NCBI GenBank assembly: GCA_002354005.1
Contig: DEKS01000085.1
Span: forward strand, 1-21,278
Direction of reading: 5' to 3'
Length of the DNA stretch: 21,278 nt
Source of the DNA: Bacteroidales bacterium UBA2716
GTDB taxonomy: Bacteria; Bacteroidota; Bacteroidia; Bacteroidales; UBA932
The notes under the pieces: generated by a model
What the model was told of the DNA's origin: nothing
Databases searched by the model: none
What the model saw: only the letters and a program-made list of their open reading frames with translations
Position numbers and translations under genes: made by a program
In this document: positions 15,535 to 21,278 of the stretch, in pieces
How the letters are laid out: every line of letters begins with the position of its first letter
Position numbering within the stretch: position 1 is the stretch's first letter

Positions 15535-16782
15535 TCAGAGCGTAAAGCGGAAGCCGAAGCTGAAGTCGAAGCTGAGCGGCCGCAGCGAGTAGACGGACTC
15601 CACGTTGCCGTTTCCGGCAAAGTGCCAGCTTATGCCGGGCTGCACGAAAATGGCGCCGTGGCGGAAAAGCTGATATTGCACGCTCAAGCCGGCATTCAGC
15701 GACCAGCGGAAGTCCTTGACAAGCGGGTATTCAAGCTGCCTGGACGCCAGCATGTCACCTACATACGACTGCGTCCATACCTTGGAGCCGACGGCTGCCT
15801 CAAACATGGGACCGGCTTCGGCAAGGATGCTTAAACGCTTGAATTCAAAGGCTTTGAATTGCGCGGTAAGCGGCACGCCCAGGTAGTGAAGCCGCCGGGT
15901 GGTCTGTGTGCGGGTTTCTCCCGACACCGTTGCATACTCCGACTGCAGCAGTGAATAACTGACGCCGCTGCCTATGCTCCACCGCTTGCTCAGCGGATAA
16001 GTTACGCCAAGCTGCACCCGGAGCAGCTGCCGGTGCCTGGCCTCCGTGGAACTCTCCCTGTTCCGGCTCAGCATGGGAACCGTAATCTCCCCTTCCTCAC
16101 CGGACTTGGTGGCTATCGTCATACCGGGATTATACGGCACCCCATACCCCTTGAAAAGCTCATTTGCCGCCTGAGCCAGATAAGTGCCCGAAGACAGCCG
16201 CAGCTGTATTTTCTTCTTGGATGCCGGCTTTTCCCGCTCCGTCGTCCCGAAACTTTCGGGGAAGGTGTCCTCTTTTGCCGGTTTCTCCGGAAGCGTCTCC
16301 GCAGGCACGGGCGATTTTTCCGGAAGTGTCTCCGTCGGCACGGGCGGCTCCTCCGGAACGGCCTCGTCGGTCTGGGTGTCTATTGGAAGCGCCTCAGTAA
16401 CAGCTTGTTCATGCGCCAAGGTCTCCTCCGCAGCGGGTTTTGGCGCGGCGGGTTTTCCGGCCGGAAGTTCCGACGGGGCAAACCGGAGCTGCCCGGCCTC
16501 GGGGGCGGTAGCATCGTCCGGCGCATTTTCCGGAAGCGTCTCTGCAAGCATCGTTTCAGGGACGGAGGAAACGCTTGCAGGCTCGGTCGCGGGCTTCCAA
16601 AGGAACACGGCCAATACCACGGCGGCCGCGGCCGACAAAATGCCGCCGCCCCACCAAAATGCCGCTGCGCGTTTTTTGCGCCGCGCCATGCCGTCAAGGA
16701 CTGCGTCCCACAGCCCTTCCGGTGCGCTTTCCTCATATTCCTCCAGGAGAGAGGGAAGCTTGTCTGTCCAGTCTTTACTCAT
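15535..16782 (-). CDS. Putative trans-envelope protein: cytoplasmic anti-sigma-like segment, one TM helix, Pro/Glu linker, outer-membrane beta-barrel
   Basis: 415 residues. Residues 1-38 are hydrophilic and end in a basic cluster (RRKKR), followed by a single hydrophobic helix at about 42-62. Positive charge before the helix predicts a cytoplasmic N-terminus. Residues 63-190 are rich in Pro, Glu, Ala and Thr with repeated ETLPEK/ETLPEN units, suggesting an extended periplasmic linker. Residues 190-415 alternate polar and hydrophobic residues in strand-like segments and end DFSFGFRFTL, as in PorT-type outer-membrane barrels with a terminal aromatic beta-signal. The ATG overlaps the stop of the ECF sigma gene by 8 bp, the classic arrangement of sigma factor and its regulator. 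I infer that the N-terminal segment controls the sigma factor; no zinc-binding anti-sigma motif is present. Homologues in Bacteroidota are usually annotated only as outer-membrane beta-barrel proteins. Confidence 0.82.
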   Translation of the reverse strand: MSKDWTDKLPSLLEEYEESAPEGLWDAVLDGMARRKKRAAAFWWGGGILSAAAAVVLAVFLWKPATEPASVSSVPETMLAETLPENAPDDATAPEAGQLRFAPSELPAGKPAAPKPAAEETLAHEQAVTEALPIDTQTDEAVPEEPPVPTETLPEKSPVPAETLPEKPAKEDTFPESFGTTEREKPASKKKIQLRLSSGTYLAQAANELFKGYGVPYNPGMTIATKSGEEGEITVPMLSRNRESSTEARHRQLLRVQLGVTYPLSKRWSIGSGVSYSLLQSEYATVSGETRTQTTRRLHYLGVPLTAQFKAFEFKRLSILAEAGPMFEAAVGSKVWTQSYVGDMLASRQLEYPLVKDFRWSLNAGLSVQYQLFRHGAIFVQPGISWHFAGNGNVESVYSLRPLSFDFSFGFRFTL

Positions 16783-17356
16783 GTTCCTTCAAATATTCTT
16801 TTATCCGCTTTCCGAGCAGCGCCCTCGCACGGAAATACTGCGAGGCCGACGAATCCTCCTTGACGCCAAGGAGCGAAGCAATTTCCTTATGTGATTTCTT
16901 TTCGAATACAAAGAGGTTGAAGACGGTTCTGTAACCGTCCGGGAGTTCCCGGATGAAGCTGTGCAGCACTTTTGCGGGAAGACGTTGCAAATCAGGCGCT
17001 TCCTCTTCCTGGCAAAGGTCGGGGAACTCGTCCGTGAGGCGCAGCTTCCCGTGCTGCCGGAGACTTTTGAGCGCCGTATTCACCACAATGCGCGACGCCC
17101 AGGCCTTCAGACTGCCCTCTCCCCTGTAGCTGAACTTCTCAATTGCGCCGAAAATGCTTATCAGCGACTCCTGCAACACATCTTTTGCGTTGTCTTTGTC
17201 CGGAATGTAACGGGAACAGACTGCGGCCAGAAAGCCGGCGTAGCGCTCGTAGAAAAGGCGCATGGCGTCGGCTTTGCGGCTGCGGAACAGGTCCAGGAGT
17301 TCCTGTTCACTGCCGGCTGCGGAAGCGGAAGTTCTTAGTTGCAATTTCTCCGGCAC
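16775..17356 (-). CDS. ECF-type RNA polymerase sigma factor
   Basis: About 193 residues if it starts at the GTG at 17356. Region 2 is at about residues 32-100 (FYERYAGFLAAVCSRY, DVLQESLISIFGAIEKF, with WASRIVVNTALKSLR), and region 4 at about 138-186 (LPDGYRTVFNLFVFEKKSHKEIASLLGVKE, then SQYFRARALLGKRIKEYL). The frame stays open further upstream, to an ATG at 17593, but that stretch is low-complexity, lies inside the NigD-like gene and looks non-coding in this frame. A TTG at 17344 and an ATG at 17263 are other possible starts; the last would trim the usual N-terminal EQELLDLFR. The start overlaps the 3' end of the upstream lipoprotein gene by 50 bp and the stop overlaps the downstream barrel gene by 8 bp, so translation is probably coupled. 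It should direct a specific, here unidentified, regulon, held in check by the downstream protein. Confidence 0.9.
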   Translation of the reverse strand: MPEKLQLRTSASAAGSEQELLDLFRSRKADAMRLFYERYAGFLAAVCSRYIPDKDNAKDVLQESLISIFGAIEKFSYRGEGSLKAWASRIVVNTALKSLRQHGKLRLTDEFPDLCQEEEAPDLQRLPAKVLHSFIRELPDGYRTVFNLFVFEKKSHKEIASLLGVKEDSSASQYFRARALLGKRIKEYLKEHE

Positions 17357-17957
17357 AATTCTGCCATTTAAGGGTAAGGGGTACGTAGTCTCCGCCGGTG
17401 GAGGGGAGGCTGTTGATGTCAAAGTATACAAGGGCGTCGGCCTTCCTGGACGAAGCGTCGCCGTTGCTGCCGTGGCAGAACCACAGCTCGTAGGGGTTGT
17501 CGGGATTCTTTCCGCTGACGAGCCGGAGCGTGTGTTCCACATCGCCATCTCCCCACCAGGCGGAGTAGTGGACGGTGAGGAAGCCGTCTTCAACGCTGGT
17601 CATCCAGTCGGAGAGGATATCGGCTCCGTCCGATTCCGCGTTTCCGGCCTTTACAAATTCGCCTTTTTCCAGGAAGTCCATCCACAGGACGTCACAGCTG
17701 TTTTGCCGATACACCCGGAGCCCGCACATGATACGCTGCATCCCGTTGTAAGGCTGGGCATAATTTGTGGGAAAAAGCCGGGTTTCGTCGTCCAACTGGA
17801 AGAAGACGCTGCCGGAGGCGTTCTGCTTTACGGTTACAATGGCGCTGTATTCGTCAGGGGCGGCAGCGCTCGGGTCAGACTGCCGAAAACCCTCCTTGGA
17901 GCAGCTCCAAAGCAGGATTAGGGAAGCAAGGCCATATAACAATTGTTTGTACACCAT
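17307..17957 (-). CDS. NigD-like lipoprotein
   Basis: 216 residues. Lipoprotein signal with Lys-containing start, hydrophobic core and lipobox LWSC at Cys19. The mature part has a short N-terminal beta region (AIVTVKQNASGSVFFQLDDETRLFPTNY) and a C-terminal beta-sandwich segment ending DALVYFDINSLPSTGGDYVPLTLKWQ, the pattern of NigD-like proteins of Bacteroidota. NigD was named from a bacteriocin-linked cluster, but most family members have no known role. It is the first gene of a three-gene set with the ECF sigma factor and the barrel protein, suggesting it is an envelope component or part of the signal sensed by that system. Family assignment is from overall pattern and is moderately secure. 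Confidence 0.8.
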   Translation of the reverse strand: MVYKQLLYGLASLILLWSCSKEGFRQSDPSAAAPDEYSAIVTVKQNASGSVFFQLDDETRLFPTNYAQPYNGMQRIMCGLRVYRQNSCDVLWMDFLEKGEFVKAGNAESDGADILSDWMTSVEDGFLTVHYSAWWGDGDVEHTLRLVSGKNPDNPYELWFCHGSNGDASSRKADALVYFDINSLPSTGGDYVPLTLKWQNCAGEIATKNFRFRSRQ

Positions 17958-17980
17958 ATCTTAAATCCAATACATCGTGA

Positions 17981-18024
17981 AATCTTGCACGAAAATAAAA
18001 AAACTCCTGCGGGCATGCAAGATT
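17981..18024. repeat. 9-bp inverted repeat in divergent intergenic region
   Basis: AATCTTGCA (17981-17989) and TGCAAGATT (18016-18024) are exact reverse complements with a 26-bp spacer. They bracket the candidate -7 box of the NigD/sigma operon, so they could be an operator or a sigma-factor recognition structure. Confidence 0.55.
17990..18020 (-). promoter_or_regulatory. Candidate promoter of the NigD-like/ECF sigma/barrel operon
   Basis: Minus strand: TTG (18018-18020), 20-base spacer, TATTTTCG (17990-17997), one mismatch from TAnnTTTG. Predicted leader about 25 nt. It lies between and partly within the arms of the 9-bp inverted repeat. Confidence 0.35.
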
Positions 18025-18068
18025 CGGCAAAAAAAGGATTATATTGACGGAACAAATAAAAAAGCATC

Positions 18069-19547
18069 ATGAAACAACAACATCTTCTCATTGCCGGCAT
18101 CCTTCTTCTTGCCACAGCCTGCAGCAAGGAGGGCTATTATAATTATATGCCGAAGGCAGCCGGCCAAGACGCCGTATACGAGAGTGACCCCGTCAGCCCG
18201 CCACAAAGCGGAGACTCCTTTGACGAAATAAAGGAGAACCCCTTCGTCAAAGTGGCCGACGAGCCCCAGTCCAGCTTTTCCGTGGATGCCGACGGCGCCG
18301 CCTACGCCTATATGCGCCGTTGCATTACCCAAGGCTTTCTCCCACAAAGGAACGCCGTGCGCATCGAAGAGTACCTGAATTATTTTACCTTCAACTACCC
18401 GGAGCCGAAGGGGGAGGAGACGCTCGCCATCAACGGGGAAATCGGCCCCTGTCCCTGGAATGCGGGGCATTCCCTGCTAAGGCTGGGTCTTAAGGGCAAG
18501 TCCCTCCAGGAGAGCGAGATTCCGGCCGCCAACTTCATCCTCCTTGTGGACGTTTCCGGCTCCATGAGTGGAAGCGACCGCATTGACCTGCTCAAAAGCG
18601 GGCTCGTCAATATGGTGGACTATATGAGGCCCCAGGACCGCATGGCCATCATCACCTATTCCGGCAGCGTGCAAAAGTTCCTGGAATCCACGCTACTTTC
18701 CCAAGGCAAGGAGCAAATCAAGAGCGCCATCCGCGGGCTGGTGGCCAGTGGGTCCACGGCCGGTGGCGCAGCTATGAAGATGGCCTACGAGGAGGCCGCC
18801 GCGCATTATATTGAGGGTGGCAACAACCGCATCATCATGTGCACCGACGGCGACTTCAACGTGGGCGTGTCCTCAACCGATGCCCTGGTGGAGATGGTGG
18901 AAAGCTATCAGGAAAAAGGCATCTACTTGAGTATCATGGGCTTCGGCTATGGAAATTTCCAGGACAGCCGCATGGAGAACCTCTCCAACCACGGCAACGG
19001 CACCTACACCTATATTGATTCGGAGGAAGAGATGATGAAGGTGTTTGTCCAGGAGCGCAGCCACTTCTACAGCGTGGCCAACGACACCAAGTGCCAGGTG
19101 CGCTTTAACCCGGAAGTGGTTGAAAGCTACCGCCTTATAGGCTATGAGAACCGCGTCATGACGGCCGAGGAGTTCGAGGACAGCAAGAAGGACGCCGGCG
19201 AGATAGGCGCCGGGCAAACCGTGACGGCCCTGTATGAGCTGGTGCTGAAAGAGGGCCTGGAAGAAGGCTTTTACGTGGGCGATTTCGAGGCCCGCTACAA
19301 GTACTCGCTGAAAGACGCGGAAAGCCACTCGCTTACGGAGTCTATTGGGACCACGTGCGAAATCTCTCCGGAATTCACCTTCGCTGCCGGCGTCGCTGCT
19401 TACGGTCTGGTGTTGCTGGATTCGGAATATAAGGCCGATGCCACCCTGTCCATGGCCAAAGAATTGGTTGCCGGTGCGGCAGGGGAGGACAGTTTCCGCA
19501 AACAGTTGGTGAGCCTGATTGAAAAAGCCGGAACCCGGTCAAAATAA
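18069..19547 (+). CDS. von Willebrand factor type A domain lipoprotein
   Basis: 492 residues. Lipoprotein signal with lipobox ATAC at Cys18. Residues about 50-140 match the N-terminal region of YfbK-like vWA proteins (SFSVDADGAAYAYMRRCITQG and the RIEEYLNYF stretch). The vWA domain spans about 155-330 with an intact metal-ion-dependent adhesion site: DVSGSMS (Asp161, Ser163, Ser165), Thr230 and Asp260 in CTDGD. The C-terminal region (about 340-490) resembles the DUF3520 tail. vWA domains mediate metal-dependent protein binding; the partner is unknown. It is divergent from the NigD/sigma/barrel operon with a 111-bp gap that holds an inverted repeat, so shared control is possible. Its 3' end overlaps the 3' end of rnhB by 9 bp, tail to tail. 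Family members are often somewhat longer. Confidence 0.9.
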   Translation: MKQQHLLIAGILLLATACSKEGYYNYMPKAAGQDAVYESDPVSPPQSGDSFDEIKENPFVKVADEPQSSFSVDADGAAYAYMRRCITQGFLPQRNAVRIEEYLNYFTFNYPEPKGEETLAINGEIGPCPWNAGHSLLRLGLKGKSLQESEIPAANFILLVDVSGSMSGSDRIDLLKSGLVNMVDYMRPQDRMAIITYSGSVQKFLESTLLSQGKEQIKSAIRGLVASGSTAGGAAMKMAYEEAAAHYIEGGNNRIIMCTDGDFNVGVSSTDALVEMVESYQEKGIYLSIMGFGYGNFQDSRMENLSNHGNGTYTYIDSEEEMMKVFVQERSHFYSVANDTKCQVRFNPEVVESYRLIGYENRVMTAEEFEDSKKDAGEIGAGQTVTALYELVLKEGLEEGFYVGDFEARYKYSLKDAESHSLTESIGTTCEISPEFTFAAGVAAYGLVLLDSEYKADATLSMAKELVAGAAGEDSFRKQLVSLIEKAGTRSK

Positions 19548-20153
19548 GGAAGGTTCCAACTCCTTCACATGGAAAGACTTCCGGTGCCATGGGGTATATC
19601 CGTGGCGCCGGATGGCTTCTATGTGCTCGGCGGTGGGGTAGCCCATGTTGCGGTCCCAGCCGTACTCAGGGTATTCCCGCGCCAGTTCCCGCATGCAGTC
19701 GTCCCGGTAGGTCTTGGCCAGGACCGATGCCGCCGCAATGCTGGCGTAGGTGGCGTCCCCGTGCACCACGGTCTGAAAATCGTTGAAGCCATACGGGCCG
19801 AAGGGACGGAATTTGTTGCCGTCGACCAGCAGGAAATCCGGCCTGGGTGCCAGGCGCAGCACCGCCCGCTGCATGCCCGTCACGGACGCCCAGAGGATGT
19901 TGAGTTGGTCTATCTCCCGTGCCGACACCGCCTCCACCGCCCAGGCCACGGCCTCCCGTTCGATGATGGGCCTGAGCTCCTCGCGGGCCTTCTGGCTCAT
20001 CTGCTTGGAGTCGTTCAGGAGCGGATGGAAAAAGTCCGGCGGCAGGATGACGGCGGCGCAGTACACCGGCCCCGCCAGCGGCCCGCGTCCGGCCTCGTCG
20101 CAGCCCGCTTCCAGCCTTCCGGCCTCGCAATATGCCTTCAAATTCGGTTTCAC
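19539..20153 (-). CDS. rnhB: Ribonuclease HII
   Basis: 204 residues from a GTG at 20153, the usual size for this enzyme. An ATG at 20261 in the same frame would add 36 unrelated residues and run into the divergent CPBP gene, so it is rejected. Catalytic acids are visible: CDEAGRG with Asp19 and Glu20, LLVDG with Asp111, and VHGDATY with Asp133. LNDSKQ (Asp48, Lys50) and ASIAAASVLAKTYRD are further family signatures. It removes ribonucleotides and RNA primers from RNA-DNA hybrids in the cytoplasm, acting 5' of single ribonucleotides. The stop codon overlaps the end of the vWA gene tail to tail. A -7-like box only 5 bases upstream suggests a leaderless transcript. Confidence 0.94.
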   Translation of the reverse strand: MKPNLKAYCEAGRLEAGCDEAGRGPLAGPVYCAAVILPPDFFHPLLNDSKQMSQKAREELRPIIEREAVAWAVEAVSAREIDQLNILWASVTGMQRAVLRLAPRPDFLLVDGNKFRPFGPYGFNDFQTVVHGDATYASIAAASVLAKTYRDDCMRELAREYPEYGWDRNMGYPTAEHIEAIRRHGYTPWHRKSFHVKELEPSLF

Positions 20154-20158
20154 AGGCA

Positions 20159-20166
20159 CAAAATTA
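20159..20166 (-). promoter_or_regulatory. Candidate -7 element of rnhB
   Basis: TAATTTTG on the minus strand fits TAnnTTTG and ends 5 bases before the GTG start, which predicts little or no leader. No TTTG -33 box found at standard spacing. Confidence 0.4.
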
Positions 20167-20177
20167 CGAAAAAAGCC

Positions 20178-20185
20178 TAACTTTG
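20178..20185 (+). promoter_or_regulatory. Candidate -7 element of the CPBP protease gene
   Basis: TAACTTTG fits TAnnTTTG and is 5 bases before the ATG at 20191. Either the message is leaderless or translation starts at the ATG at 20203, which has AAGGA just upstream. Confidence 0.45.
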
Positions 20186-20190
20186 CGTCT

Positions 20191-20994
20191 ATGATTAAGG
20201 AAATGTCTTTTGGAAAGTGGTTGGGGCTGCTGGTGGCGGCCCTTTTCCTCGCGCTCCTCATGTATGGATGCGCCTGTATGGTGGACCTGGCACCGCACGG
20301 CTGGGTGTACAGCGGGGCGTGCCTGCTGCTCTCTGCCGCGATGGTGGCGCTCTACGCCCGTTTTGTCTTGTGGTTCGAGGGTGAGAAGCCCAAGGACCTG
20401 CCCCTGAACAAGTTGGCCGCGCACACGGGCCTTGGGCTGGGCATCGGCCTGGGGTATTTTTGTGCCGTGACCGGCCTTATGGCGCTCATGGGCGGATATG
20501 CCATTGTGGGCTGGGGCGCATCGGCCAAGGAGCTGGTGAGCATGTTCTGCTATTTTGCCATTGTGGCGGTGGGTGAGGAGATTATGTTTCGGGGCGTGCT
20601 GTTCCGCTGGATAGACGAGAAGTGGGGCTTCTGGTGGGCGATCGGGGTATCGGCCCTGGTCTTTGGCATCATCCACATCACCAATCCGGGCGGAACGCTG
20701 TGGAGCTCCGTGGCCATTGCCATTGAGGCGGGGCTGCTTTTAGGCGCGGCCTACAAGTGGTCCGGGACGCTGTGGCTGCCCATCGGCATTCACTGGGCGT
20801 GGAACTTCTCCCAGGGCAATATTTTCGGTTTTGCCGTGTCCGGCCAGAAGGCGGGCGAGAGCCTCCTGCATGCGCAGACGCAGGGGAGCGACTGGCTCAC
20901 CGGCGGCGTTTTTGGCGCCGAGGCTTCCGTGGTGGCCGTGGTGGTGGGGCTGCTGGTATCGGCCTGGTTCATTTGGCGCATTTCCAGGCGATAA
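20191..20994 (+). CDS. CPBP family intramembrane metalloprotease
   Basis: 267 residues with about six to eight hydrophobic segments. The three conserved CPBP/Abi motifs are intact: EEIMFRG (Glu129-Glu130, Arg134), FGIIHITNP (His162) and HWAWNF (His201, Asn205). Homologues include the type II CAAX prenyl endopeptidases; bacterial members act in prenyl-like or peptide processing, bacteriocin immunity or signalling, and the substrate here is unknown. The start at 20191 was chosen because it follows a -7 box and gives the first membrane helix a short basic N-terminus; 20203 is the alternative. The upstream open frame from 19783 is antisense to rnhB and is not coding. Divergent from rnhB, followed after 72 bp by an EF-G-like gene with its own promoter. 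Confidence 0.92.
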   Translation: MIKEMSFGKWLGLLVAALFLALLMYGCACMVDLAPHGWVYSGACLLLSAAMVALYARFVLWFEGEKPKDLPLNKLAAHTGLGLGIGLGYFCAVTGLMALMGGYAIVGWGASAKELVSMFCYFAIVAVGEEIMFRGVLFRWIDEKWGFWWAIGVSALVFGIIHITNPGGTLWSSVAIAIEAGLLLGAAYKWSGTLWLPIGIHWAWNFSQGNIFGFAVSGQKAGESLLHAQTQGSDWLTGGVFGAEASVVAVVVGLLVSAWFIWRISRR

Positions 20995-20997
20995 CTA

Positions 20998-21027
20998 TTG
21001 CTTTTTAGGCTAAAATCATTAAATTTG
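20998..21027 (+). promoter_or_regulatory. Promoter of the EF-G-like gene
   Basis: TTG (20998-21000), 19-base spacer, TAAATTTG (21020-21027): a near-consensus Bacteroidota promoter. Transcription would start near 21033, giving an AT-rich leader of about 34 nt before the ATG at 21067. Confidence 0.6.
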
Positions 21028-21066
21028 CAGACTGCGACAGATAATTGCAATAATTTAATAACACCA

Positions 21067-21278
21067 ATGAAAACTTACACAACTAAAAACATCCGCAACA
21101 TCGTCCTTATCGGCGCTCCCCGCAGCGGTAAAACCACCCTGTCGGAGGCTATGCTGTTTGAAGGCAAGGTCATCGACCGTCGCGGCACCGTGGAAGACAA
21201 AAACACCGTGTCGGACAACACCGAGTTCGAGCAAACCAACCAGAAGTCCATCAACGCCACTCCGCTGTACGCAGAGTT
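21067..21278 (+). CDS. Elongation factor G-like translational GTPase, N-terminus only
   Basis: 70 codons up to the right edge. The P-loop is GAPRSGKTT (residues 17-25), followed by LSEAMLFEGKVIDRRGTVEDKNTVSDNTEFEQ, which matches the start of the Bacteroidota EF-G-like paralogue (switch I region included) rather than the canonical FusA N-terminus. Canonical EF-G drives ribosomal translocation by GTP hydrolysis; the exact job of this paralogue is not settled. Only the G1 motif and the start of switch I are in view, so completeness cannot be judged. Confidence 0.85.
   Translation, partial: MKTYTTKNIRNIVLIGAPRSGKTTLSEAMLFEGKVIDRRGTVEDKNTVSDNTEFEQTNQKSINATPLYAE

Noticed and set aside
15535..16782. 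Annotation of the barrel gene as a plain secreted outer-membrane protein
   Set aside because: The hydrophobic helix begins at residue 42 after a charged segment, not at the N-terminus, and no signal-peptidase site is evident, so a simple secreted barrel does not fit.
17357..17593. N-terminal extension of the ECF sigma frame
   Set aside because: The 79 extra residues are Pro/Thr/Ser-rich, overlap the NigD-like gene in another frame and have no counterpart in ECF sigma factors.

Overview
The window is 21.3 kb of GC-rich chromosomal DNA, almost certainly from a member of the Bacteroidales. Evidence: an S46 dipeptidyl-peptidase, a NigD-like lipoprotein, an ECF sigma factor paired with a membrane-anchored beta-barrel protein, Bacteroidota-type -7 promoter elements (TAnnTTTG), lipoprotein signals on most exported proteins, and the absence of strong Shine-Dalgarno sites. 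The genus cannot be fixed from this window. No rRNA, tRNA, CRISPR array, prophage or insertion-sequence transposase was seen.

Layout. Positions 1-2919 (minus): a WYL-domain regulator whose 3' end overlaps the start of an S9 peptidase lipoprotein that runs off the left edge. Positions 2987-8805 (plus): a tight three-gene cluster of NADP-type glutamate dehydrogenase gdhA, a 969-residue protein with two receiver-like domains and a PEP-synthase-type ATP-grasp domain, and a COG2509-type FAD oxidoreductase. Positions 8793-10450: four copies of a newly delineated 109-bp palindromic repeat, three in the gap between convergent genes and one upstream of the Mrp/ApbC iron-sulfur carrier gene, so the mrp gene is bracketed by copies. 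Positions 10459-12540 (minus): an S46 peptidase with DPP7-like specificity residue. Positions 12728-15496 (plus): a fused FAD/Fe-S D-lactate/glycolate-type dehydrogenase. Positions 15535-17957 (minus): NigD-like lipoprotein, ECF sigma factor and a protein that appears to join a cytoplasmic anti-sigma-like segment, one inner-membrane helix, a Pro/Glu-rich linker and an outer-membrane beta-barrel. Divergent from it (18069-19547, plus) is a von Willebrand factor A lipoprotein. Then rnhB (minus) and a CPBP intramembrane protease (plus) are divergent, and the first 70 codons of an EF-G-like GTPase close the window.

How the parts may work together. The gdhA cluster links ammonia assimilation with a signalling-like, nucleotide-binding protein and a flavoprotein; the cluster spacing (6 and 2 bp) supports co-transcription. 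The peptidases (S9 and S46) and gdhA fit an organism living on peptides and amino acids. The sigma/barrel/NigD/vWA block looks like a cell-envelope sensing module.

The items most worth a second look are the 109-bp palindromic repeat family, the putative trans-envelope sigma-regulator/barrel protein, and the receiver-receiver-ATP-grasp protein that lacks the parts needed for PEP synthesis.
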